Assembly (NCBI RefSeq): GCF_007677875.1
Contig: NZ_VEDO01000003.1
Coordinates: 248,001-312,000 of the forward strand
Length of the DNA stretch: 64,000 bases
From: Variovorax boronicumulans
Lineage (GTDB): Bacteria > Pseudomonadota > Gammaproteobacteria > Burkholderiales > Burkholderiaceae_C
Direction: 5' to 3'
The notes below the pieces were generated by a model. It was not told the origin of the DNA. It saw only the letters and a program-made list of their open reading frames with translations, and ran no database searches. Shown here in pieces: positions 25,038 to 31,232 of this stretch. Both the position numbers and the translations under genes were made by a program. Within the stretch, counting starts at the first letter, position 1, and each line of letters starts with the position of its first letter.

Positions 25038-25154
25038 CCCCCTTCCGGGGGCACATCCTGCGGCCTGGCAGAGCCAGCCCCGCGGATGTTGCTGGCATGG
25101 CCTGCTCCGCGGCCGACGGAACTGCTGCCGAGCCGTCGCCGCTGTCGTGTTCCA
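25038..25154 (+). repeat. Dispersed intergenic repeat, copy 1 (fliR-flhB gap)
   Basis: This 117-bp unit begins with CCCCC/GGGGG arms around TTC and contains the exact blocks GCGGCCTGGCAGAGCCAG (25060-25077) and a 24-base identical block at 25091-25114 (starting GCTGGCATGG). The same unit occurs inverted at 44726-44843. It shows no coding content. It lies inside the fliM-flhA operon between the fliR stop and the flhB ribosome site. Confidence 0.8.
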
Positions 25155-25163
25155 GAGGTGCGC

Positions 25164-26297
25164 ATGGACCAAGGTAGTTCGTCCGCCGACAAGAGCGAAA
25201 AGGCCACACCGCACAAGCTGCGCAAGGTGCGCCAGCAGGGCCAGGCCGCGCGCTCCAAGGACGCGGTGACGGCCGTGGGCATCGTGGCCAGCCTGAGCCT
25301 GGCCTACTGGCTGGCGCCAGGATGGCTGCAGGACATGCGCCGGCTGTTCGCAGGCGGGCTGGCCGACCTGGCCGGCACGGGCGCCGTGGAAGCCACCTGG
25401 TCCACGCTGTTCCGCGACGCGGGCTGGCTCACGGTGCGCATGGTGGCGCCGCTGCTGCTGGTGCCGGCGCTGCTGCTCTTGGCCTCGCTGCTGCCGGGCG
25501 GCTGGGCCATGTCGGTCGAGAACCTGCAGCCCAAGCTGGAGCGGCTGAACCCCGTGAGCAACATCGGCCGGCTGTTCTCGGGCAAGCACCTGGCCGGCGT
25601 GGCCGCGTCCATCGCCAAGGCCGTGCTGCTGTGCGTGGTGCTGTGGTTCGTGTGCACGGGCAGCGCGCAGCAGTTCCTGCGGCTGCAGGGGCTGCCGCTG
25701 CCCGAAGCCATCGCCCAGGGCATGGGCCTGCTGCTTTCTGGCGTGACGGCCATGGTGCTGGTGTTCGTGCTGTTCGCCTTCATCGACCTGCCGGTGCAGC
25801 TGTTCTTCTTCCTGCGCGGCCAGCGCATGAGCAAGCAGGACGTGAAGGAAGAGCACAAGAGCACCGAGGGCCGGCCCGAGGTGAAGAGCCGCATCCGCCA
25901 GCTGCAGCTGCAGATGGCGCGGCGCGGCCTGAACAAGACCGTGCCGCAGGCCGACGTGGTCATCGTCAACCCCGAGCACTACGCCGTGGCGCTGAAGTAC
26001 GACGAGCAGCGCGCCCAGGCGCCCTTCGTGCTGGCCAAGGGCGTGGACGAGATGGCGCTGTACATCCGCCAGCTGGCGCGCACGCACGGCGTGGAGGTGG
26101 TGCGCCAGCCGCCGCTGGCGCGCGCCATCTACAAGACCAGCCAGGTGCAGCAGCAGATTCCCGTGGCGCTGTACGCGGCCGTGGCCCTGGTGCTGAACTA
26201 CGTGCTGCAGCTCAAGGCCTTCCAGGCCGGCCGGCGGCCGCATCCCCCGGGCTTGCCGCAGCAGCTGCCCATTCCTGATTCGCTCGATACGCCATGA
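25164..26297 (+). CDS. flhB: FlhB, export substrate-specificity switch protein
   Basis: FlhB switches export from hook to filament subunits after FliK signals. The protein has 377 residues. The N terminus has the FlhB block EKATPHKLRKVRQQGQAARS, then four membrane helices. The cytoplasmic domain holds the autocleavage site as NPEH at 269-272, where most homologues have NPTH. Downstream YAVALKYDEQRAQAPFVLAK and HGVEVVRQPPLARAIYK match the family. The start at 25164 follows AGAGGTG. Its stop overlaps the flhA start (ATGA). Confidence 0.95.
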   Translation: MDQGSSSADKSEKATPHKLRKVRQQGQAARSKDAVTAVGIVASLSLAYWLAPGWLQDMRRLFAGGLADLAGTGAVEATWSTLFRDAGWLTVRMVAPLLLVPALLLLASLLPGGWAMSVENLQPKLERLNPVSNIGRLFSGKHLAGVAASIAKAVLLCVVLWFVCTGSAQQFLRLQGLPLPEAIAQGMGLLLSGVTAMVLVFVLFAFIDLPVQLFFFLRGQRMSKQDVKEEHKSTEGRPEVKSRIRQLQLQMARRGLNKTVPQADVVIVNPEHYAVALKYDEQRAQAPFVLAKGVDEMALYIRQLARTHGVEVVRQPPLARAIYKTSQVQQQIPVALYAAVALVLNYVLQLKAFQAGRRPHPPGLPQQLPIPDSLDTP

Positions 26298-28393
26298 AGC
26301 TGACCCTCGCCGACCTGCTCGCCGCGCTGCGCCGCACGCGGTCCCTCGCCCCCGTTCTGGTGCTGGCGCTGCTGGCCATGATCATCCTGCCGCTGCCGCC
26401 GCTGGCGCTGGACGTGCTGTTCACGTTCAACATCGTTCTGGCGATGATCGTGATCCTGGTGGCGGTGTCGGTGCAGCGGCCGCTGGATTTCTCGAGCTTC
26501 CCGACCATCATCCTGGCCACCACGCTGCTGCGGCTGGCGCTGAACGTGGCCTCCACCCGCGTGGTGCTGCTGCACGGGCACGAGGGCACGCATGCGGCCG
26601 GCCAGGTGATCGAATCCTTCGGCAACGTGGTGATCGGCGGCAACTTCGTCGTGGGCCTGGTGGTGTTCGTGATCCTCATGATCATCAACTTCATCGTGGT
26701 GACCAAGGGCGCCGAGCGCATTTCCGAGGTGTCGGCCCGCTTCACGCTGGACGCACTGCCCGGCAAGCAGATGGCCATCGACGCGGACCTCAACGCCGGC
26801 CTGATCAACCAGGAGAAGGCGCAGGCGCGCCGGCGCGAGGTGGCGTCGGAGGCCGATTTCTACGGCGCCATGGACGGTGCCAGCAAGTTCGTGCGCGGCG
26901 ATGCGATTGCCGGCATCCTGATCCTTTTGATCAACATGGTGGGCGGCGTGGCGATCGGCGCGCTGATGCACGACCTGAGCTTCGGCGAGGCCTTCCGCCA
27001 GTACGCGCTGCTGACCATCGGCGACGGCCTGGTGGCGCAGATCCCGGCGCTGCTGCTGTCGTCCGCCGCGGCCATCGTGGTCACGCGCGTGAGCGATGCG
27101 GGCGACCTGCAGACGCAGATCGGCCAGCAGCTGCTGGCCTCGCCGCAGGCTTTGTACAGCGCGGCCGCGCTGATGCTGGTGCTGGGCCTGATCCCAGGCA
27201 TGCCCTGGGCCAGCTTCATCGGCTTTGCCGCGGTGCTGACCTATGTGGCCTGGCGCCTGGCCAAGCGCCAGGCCCAGCCCCAGGCGGGGGCCGATGCGGG
27301 CGCGCTGGGCACCGCGCTGCTGACGGCCGAGCCGCCGGCCGAACTGGACTGGCGCAGCCTGCCGCGCGTGGACGCGCTGACCGTGACACTGGGCTACCGC
27401 CTGGTGGCGATGATGGACCAGGGGCAGGGCGCGCCGCTGGTCAAGCGCCTGCAGGGCCTGCGCCAGACCATGAGCGAAAGCCTGGGCGTGCTGCTGCCCC
27501 CCGTGAGCGTGCGCGACGACCTGGGCCTCAAGCCCACGCAGTACCAGGTGCTGCTGCGCGGCAGCGTGCTGGCACGCGCCGAACTGCAGGCCGACCGGCT
27601 CATGGCCGTGCCATCGCCCAACCTGTACGGCCAGATCGACGGTGCGCCGGGCGTGGACCCGGCCTATGGCCTGGCCGTGGTGTGGATCGAGCCGGACCAG
27701 AAGGCGCACGCGCTGGGCCTGGGCTACCAGGTGGTGGACGGCCCCAGCGTGATCGCCACGCACGTGAGCAAGCTGCTGCGCGAGAACCTGCCCGAGCTCT
27801 TCAACCACGAGGACGCCGGCGAGATCATGGAGCGCCTGGCCGGCCAGGCGCCGCGCCTGGCCGAAGCCCTGGGCAAGGCCATGACGCACGTGCAGCTGCT
27901 CAAGGTGTTCCGCACGCTGCTGGCCGAAAACGTCTCGCTCAAGGACATCGTGCCGATCGCCACCAGCCTGCTGGAGACCTCGGAGACGACCAAGGACCCG
28001 ATTCTGCTGGCCGCCGAGGTGCGCTGCGCCGTGCGCCGCCAGATCGTCGAGCAGCTGGCCGGCCAGCGCAGCGAGCTGCAGGTCTTCAGCCTCACGGGCG
28101 ACCTGGAGAACATGCTGCTGGGCGCGCTGAACCAGGCGCGGCAGGGCGGGGCGAAGGTGGCGCTGGACAACTTCCCGGTGGACCCGAATCTGCTGTCGCA
28201 ACTGCAGACGCACATGCCGCTGGCGCGGGACCAGATGAAGCAGCAGGCGACGCCGCCGCTGCTGCTGGTGATGCCGCAGATCCGGCCGCTGCTGGCGCGC
28301 TATGCGCGGCTGTTCGCGCCGGGGCTGGCTGTGCTTTCGTACAACGAGATTCCGGAGCAGCGGGAGGTGAGCATTGTGGGGACGGTGGGGTAG
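26294..28393 (+). CDS. flhA: FlhA, export gate protein
   Basis: FlhA (699 residues) is the largest export gate protein. It has eight predicted membrane helices in the N-terminal half, with the FHIPEP-type cytoplasmic segment (RISEVSARFTLDALPGKQMA; IDADLNAGLINQEKAQARR). The large C-terminal cytoplasmic domain binds chaperones (LGYQVVDGPSVIATHVSKLL; LLAENVSLKDIVPIATSLLE). It is the last gene of the rightward flagellar operon. Its end is followed directly by the lower-G+C cassette island. Confidence 0.97.
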   Translation: MKLTLADLLAALRRTRSLAPVLVLALLAMIILPLPPLALDVLFTFNIVLAMIVILVAVSVQRPLDFSSFPTIILATTLLRLALNVASTRVVLLHGHEGTHAAGQVIESFGNVVIGGNFVVGLVVFVILMIINFIVVTKGAERISEVSARFTLDALPGKQMAIDADLNAGLINQEKAQARRREVASEADFYGAMDGASKFVRGDAIAGILILLINMVGGVAIGALMHDLSFGEAFRQYALLTIGDGLVAQIPALLLSSAAAIVVTRVSDAGDLQTQIGQQLLASPQALYSAAALMLVLGLIPGMPWASFIGFAAVLTYVAWRLAKRQAQPQAGADAGALGTALLTAEPPAELDWRSLPRVDALTVTLGYRLVAMMDQGQGAPLVKRLQGLRQTMSESLGVLLPPVSVRDDLGLKPTQYQVLLRGSVLARAELQADRLMAVPSPNLYGQIDGAPGVDPAYGLAVVWIEPDQKAHALGLGYQVVDGPSVIATHVSKLLRENLPELFNHEDAGEIMERLAGQAPRLAEALGKAMTHVQLLKVFRTLLAENVSLKDIVPIATSLLETSETTKDPILLAAEVRCAVRRQIVEQLAGQRSELQVFSLTGDLENMLLGALNQARQGGAKVALDNFPVDPNLLSQLQTHMPLARDQMKQQATPPLLLVMPQIRPLLARYARLFAPGLAVLSYNEIPEQREVSIVGTVG

Positions 28394-28509
28394 GGCTTGC
28401 ACGCCTTTGGCCATCGACCCGATGGGGGAAGAACCGGGCGGCCGAATTTGTAACCGACGCCGCTTTTGTCGAAATTTTTAGTATGGTGATCAATCGCGCG
28501 GAGGGGAAA

Positions 28510-28614
28510 AATGGCCGTTAAATCAAGGACTTCTGTGTCAAGTCGATGGGTTGATACCACGACGGTTGCTGTGATACCTGGCGTTTTGGTGCGTGATACA
28601 ACAAGTTATGCCTA
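28510..28614 (+). CDS. Small ORF overlapping the attI-like site (ORF-11-like candidate)
   Basis: A 34-codon reading frame starts MAVKSRTSVSSRWVDT and ends SYA, with a strong GGAGGGG site before the ATG. Its 3' end runs through the core GTTATGC at 28605-28611. In class 1 integrons a similar short frame (ORF-11) spans attI1 and supports translation of the first cassette; the resemblance here is in position only. It may be a chance frame. Confidence 0.35.
28560..28611 (+). other. Candidate attI-like site at the head of the cassette array
   Basis: The first core GTTATGC (28605-28611) is preceded by ATACAACAA, which resembles the AC-rich stretch before the core of known attI sites. No matching inverse core (RYYYAAC) lies in the 100 bases upstream, which argues against an ordinary attC. 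The left boundary is approximate. This is inferred by similarity of pattern. Confidence 0.4.
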
Positions 28615-28642
28615 GTGGTTCACGCCCGCTCTACCAAGCCGT

Positions 28643-29110
28643 ATGAAATGGTTTTTTCTCACCTTTGTCGTTCTGCTTGCTTGGCTTGGCAACGCAGCGA
28701 TATTTGAGAGCTTTTCTTCCGCTAGAGCAGTTGCAGGTGTTGCATTTAATATCTTTATCTTGTCATTATTCATCATCTGGTGGGGTGCCTATTTTTTGAC
28801 ATCACCGCGGCGGCAGAGGAGTTTAGTGGTGGGCCACGCATTGCTCATGTTTGCCGCCGGAATTGCCCTGGTAGGCGCCGGAGCTGACGCGGTTCTCGCC
28901 GGAAGCTGCGAAGGCTTCATTTCCGCCGGACAGAAAAGCAACGGGATGCGAAGTCAAGTCGCGATCTACTTTCAGAACTTGGGGTACTGCCGCGAGCTAG
29001 GTATTGGCGTTGCCTTGCTCGGTCTTTTCCTGGCGTATCCGAGCATTCGCCTCTTCGTCGGCATAACACGACGCTCCAGCGGACCGCCTGCGGCGTCCGT
29101 TGAGCTATAG
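28643..29110 (+). CDS. Cassette gene 1: small multi-pass membrane protein
   Basis: This protein of 155 residues has four hydrophobic segments: FFLTFVVLLAWLGNAAIF, VAFNIFILSLFIIWWGAYF, HALLMFAAGIALVGAGA and LGIGVALLGLFLAYP. I do not recognise a family. It starts 32 bases after the cassette core. Its last codons (RRSSGPPAASVEL) are read from the attC stem and the stop lies between the L' and R' boxes, so the attC supplies the C terminus. No clear ribosome site precedes the ATG. Codon use is less G+C-biased than the flagellar genes. Confidence 0.72.
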   Translation: MKWFFLTFVVLLAWLGNAAIFESFSSARAVAGVAFNIFILSLFIIWWGAYFLTSPRRQRSLVVGHALLMFAAGIALVGAGADAVLAGSCEGFISAGQKSNGMRSQVAIYFQNLGYCRELGIGVALLGLFLAYPSIRLFVGITRRSSGPPAASVEL

Positions 29111-29118
29111 CGTTGGGC
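29061..29118 (+). repeat. attC site of cassette 1
   Basis: The inverse core is GCATAAC (29061-29067) and the core is GTTGGGC (29112-29118). Between them GCTCCAGCGGAC (29073-29084) pairs with GTCCGTTGAGC (29095-29105), with one unpaired base and one G-T wobble. The unpaired base is the extrahelical base typical of attC. The loop is ten bases. Confidence 0.87.
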
Positions 29119-29132
29119 ATCAAGGGGGCAGA

Positions 29133-29639
29133 GTGTTCTTCTGGCGTAAAAAGAAAAGCAAGCTCGAAGAGCCGCAAGCTGAGCCACTCTTCATGGCCGT
29201 TCCATCGATGGAAGAAGAGCTGAGTCACGCCTATGCACGAGCGGCGGCAAGCATGGCGGAGTTCAGGACGCATATTGAGCGTCAAGGCGATCACATCTGT
29301 TCTGCGAAGCTCAGATTCAAGGATCCCAACGAATCGGATCGCATGGGCAAAGACGTTCTCCTGTTTCTGTGGCTTACGGCCATCGAGTACAACCCTGCAT
29401 CTGACTCCTACATCGGAACATTCTTCGAGGTTCCTCCGGAACTTGGGGAGTGGCATTGCGCCGGTCAAAAATTGGAGTTTGATGGTGCCGACGTCTTCGA
29501 CTGGATGGTCAACGACGACGGAATTCTTCATGGCGGGTTTACGCTACGAGTCAATCGCAAGCGCCTGCCGGAAGGGGAGAGGGAGGCCTTCGATCGTTAC
29601 GTTGGTGTCAGGCAATGGGCCCAGTGGGGCGGGCATTGA
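29133..29639 (+). CDS. Cassette gene 2: DUF2314 family protein
   Basis: The protein of 168 residues starts at GTG 29133, with AAGGGGG about five bases upstream; the open frame upstream lies in the attC. Residues 40-160 match the DUF2314 pattern (AKLRFKDPNESDR, LFLWLTAIEY, YIGTFFEVPPELGEW, DVFDWMVNDDGILHGGFTLR). The function of this family is unknown. The N terminus is basic. It fills its cassette, starting 14 bases after one attC and ending one base before the next. Confidence 0.8.
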   Translation: MFFWRKKKSKLEEPQAEPLFMAVPSMEEELSHAYARAAASMAEFRTHIERQGDHICSAKLRFKDPNESDRMGKDVLLFLWLTAIEYNPASDSYIGTFFEVPPELGEWHCAGQKLEFDGADVFDWMVNDDGILHGGFTLRVNRKRLPEGEREAFDRYVGVRQWAQWGGH

Positions 29640-29640
29640 T

Positions 29641-29709
29641 ACCCAACCAGTCGCTCGAGCCGACTCGCGTCGGCAAGCCGCCGCTCGCGGCTCAGCTTCA
29701 ACGTTGAGC
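29641..29709 (+). repeat. attC site of cassette 2
   Basis: The inverse core is ACCCAAC (29641-29647) and the core is GTTGAGC (29703-29709). GCTCGAGCCG (29653-29662) pairs with CGGCTCAGC (29688-29696), leaving one extrahelical C. The site is 69 bp and has an internal GC-rich loop. Confidence 0.88.
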
Positions 29710-29712
29710 ATC

Positions 29713-30063
29713 ATGAGGGAGTCGTACTTCCACTTCCCTTCCAGAGACAACCTTCGAAGAGCGTGGATCGCATTGCAGGTCTCGCTGATGCTGCCTTTCA
29801 TGTTTTCCGTCGCGATAGTCCTTGAAATGGCGTTCGCTCAGCCAGGCAAAGGATACCGAAGCCCGGCGGGCGTCGATATCGCTTGCGAGCCCCTTGCGCC
29901 GCGGGCCAAAATTTACTCCGCACCCCGGTGCGCGCGCTTTGGATCGATGGAGACGAATCCGCAGGGGTTTGGTTTGGCTCTTGCGTCACTCGCTTTGCTC
30001 AGCGGCGGAATGTGGCTTAGTTGCAGGCCAGGTTGTGGTTTGCGTTTCGCGCGTCGTGGGTAA
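29713..30063 (+). CDS. Cassette gene 3: small membrane protein
   Basis: This protein of 116 residues starts MRESYFHFPSRDN three bases after the attC core. It has two hydrophobic segments (LQVSLMLPFMFSVAIVLEMA and GFGLALASLALLSGGMWLS) joined by a Cys/Pro-containing loop. I recognise no family. It ends 12 bases before the next attC. The very short leader is typical of cassette genes. Confidence 0.65.
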   Translation: MRESYFHFPSRDNLRRAWIALQVSLMLPFMFSVAIVLEMAFAQPGKGYRSPAGVDIACEPLAPRAKIYSAPRCARFGSMETNPQGFGLALASLALLSGGMWLSCRPGCGLRFARRG

Positions 30064-30075
30064 CGTGGCGATGAT

Positions 30076-30144
30076 GCTCAACCCGGCATTCGAGCGGACC
30101 TGCGCCAGCTACGCTGGCTGGTCCGCTCAATTTGGACGTTGGAC
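30076..30144 (+). repeat. attC site of cassette 3
   Basis: The inverse core is GCTCAAC (30076-30082), exactly complementary to the core at the start of cassette 3. The stem ATTCGAGCGGACC (30088-30100) pairs with GGTCCGCTCAAT (30120-30131) with one extrahelical C. The downstream core is GTTGGAC (30138-30144). It is the best-formed attC in the array. Confidence 0.9.
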
Positions 30145-30149
30145 ATGAT

Positions 30150-30461
30150 ATGGACTTTGATCGCGCGCGGAAATTGGCCGCGTCCTGGGTCGACCTGACG
30201 ACGCAGGGAACCGCCGCCATCTACCGAGAAGAGACCATCGCACTTCCATACGGCTGGGTGTTTTTCTACAACTCACGAGAATTTTTAGCAGACCCAAGCA
30301 ATCATAAAGATTCGCTGGTGGGCAACGTTCCCATCCTGATCGATCGCGTCAACGGCGAATTGAGAGTTCTCGGGCCGCGATACCTCGACCGGCTCAAACA
30401 GCTGGAGCAGGAAATGCCCGCTGCGCGTCTTCAGATGAAGGCGGAGAATCCGTGGTGGTGA
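30150..30461 (+). CDS. Cassette gene 4: Imm35/YrhB-like immunity-type protein
   Basis: The protein of 103 residues starts MDFDRARKLA five bases after the attC core. It matches the Imm35/YrhB pattern: an aromatic-rich strand LPYGWVFFYNSREFL, then LVGNVPILIDRVNGELRVLG. In polymorphic toxin systems this fold is predicted to act as immunity, but no toxin is encoded beside it. The role here is not shown. Confidence 0.72.
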   Translation: MDFDRARKLAASWVDLTTQGTAAIYREETIALPYGWVFFYNSREFLADPSNHKDSLVGNVPILIDRVNGELRVLGPRYLDRLKQLEQEMPAARLQMKAENPWW

Positions 30462-30462
30462 T

Positions 30463-30493
30463 GTCCGACCATTTGTTCGATTGGACGTTCCAC
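30463..30493 (+). repeat. Degenerate attC remnant after cassette 4
   Basis: GTCCGAC (30463-30469) matches the complement of the cassette 4 core at six of seven positions. Only about 17 bases separate it from TTGGACGTT, which resembles the right arm of the previous attC, and the following GTTCCAC does not fit GTTRRRY. The central stem seems lost, so the site is probably inactive and may fix the end of the array. Confidence 0.5.
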
Positions 30494-30545
30494 GGCAGCG
30501 GCCCTCGTGATGCATGAGCACACAATCGGATCGGTCGAGAAAGCT

Positions 30546-31106
30546 ATGCAGTCGGTTTGGCGTTCAAACTGGCGCATAGCCCTCATCGTGAGTCTTGCAG
30601 CTTCGTGCTGCTGCATGGTGTCGGGCTGTAGCTTGCTGGCATTCGGGGCAGTGGCACTTGGCGAAAGCCGACGGGCCAACAGTCCCGAGGCCGTCGCTGC
30701 GCGCGAAGCGGATCGGCGTCAGAATTTGGCACGTGTCGAAAGCATCCAAAAAATGGCCGAAACTGGCGATGGTTATGCGGCCATCGAAGTTGCGAGAAAG
30801 TGTTTCGAGACGTCTTATCCCTGCCTCGTGCGCGAGCCCGAAGAAGTATTTAAGAAATATTCGGAACTCGGTTATGAGATCGCCACCTACTACCACGCGT
30901 CGATCCAGCTTGGTTTCGATGTTTGGGGCGCGAGAGTTTATGAGTGCAAAAGAACGTTGTGGGGCAGGTGCAAGTTTTCGGATGTGAGGGCCGGCACGCA
31001 GGCCATGGCCAATTTGGCGCGTAAGGGCTGCGAGTACGAAGTTCAGGCATTTGAACGCCGCGAGAAAATTTACCCGTGCCATCGTCTGAAGCGTTCCAGC
31101 AAGTAG
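30546..31106 (+). CDS. Putative lipoprotein downstream of the cassette array
   Basis: The protein of 186 residues from the ATG at 30546 has a basic start and hydrophobic segment (WRIALIVSLAASCCCMV) and a lipobox-like VSGC, suggesting lipidation. The mature part is helical and Cys-containing (KCFETSYPCLV; YECKRTLWGRCK). An upstream GTG-ATG at 30507 would add 13 residues; the later start is preferred because of signal-peptide length and a GAGAAAG site. No family was recognised and no attC follows it. Confidence 0.6.
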   Translation: MQSVWRSNWRIALIVSLAASCCCMVSGCSLLAFGAVALGESRRANSPEAVAAREADRRQNLARVESIQKMAETGDGYAAIEVARKCFETSYPCLVREPEEVFKKYSELGYEIATYYHASIQLGFDVWGARVYECKRTLWGRCKFSDVRAGTQAMANLARKGCEYEVQAFERREKIYPCHRLKRSSK

Positions 31107-31232
31107 ATTGGCGCTCGTGGGGAGACAGGTGCCGAAACGGGCACGCATTGCGCGTCTGCCCGATCCGGACGGCGCTGCGCGGCATCGACCCTGAAGAGTT
31201 GCGCCGGCGCAGGGGGCGTGCCTCTGGGCACG
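31107..31232. other. Intergenic stretch between the lipoprotein and the GGDEF-EAL gene
   Basis: These 126 bases lie between two convergent genes. A hairpin CGTGCC/GGCACG (31217-31222 and 31227-31232) sits directly after the stop of the leftward gene and may help termination, though no T-run follows. No integrase remnant or attC was seen. Confidence 0.4.

Larger units (their letters stand above)
28605..30493 (+). mobile_element. Integron gene-cassette array without integrase (CALIN-like)
   Basis: Four cassettes with small genes in one orientation are bounded by recombination cores GTTATGC (28605), GTTGGGC (29112), GTTGAGC (29703) and GTTGGAC (30138). Each cassette ends in an attC whose inverse core complements the core at its own 5' end: GCATAAC (exact), ACCCAAC (6 of 7), GCTCAAC (exact) and GTCCGAC (6 of 7). 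That pairing is what excised circular cassettes predict. The region is visibly lower in G+C than its flanks. No integrase gene is present in the window, so the array appears orphaned. Confidence 0.85.

Noticed and set aside
28394-31232. Integron integrase or transposase gene
   Set aside because: Both flanks of the cassette array were read in all frames and no tyrosine recombinase motif or transposase was seen.
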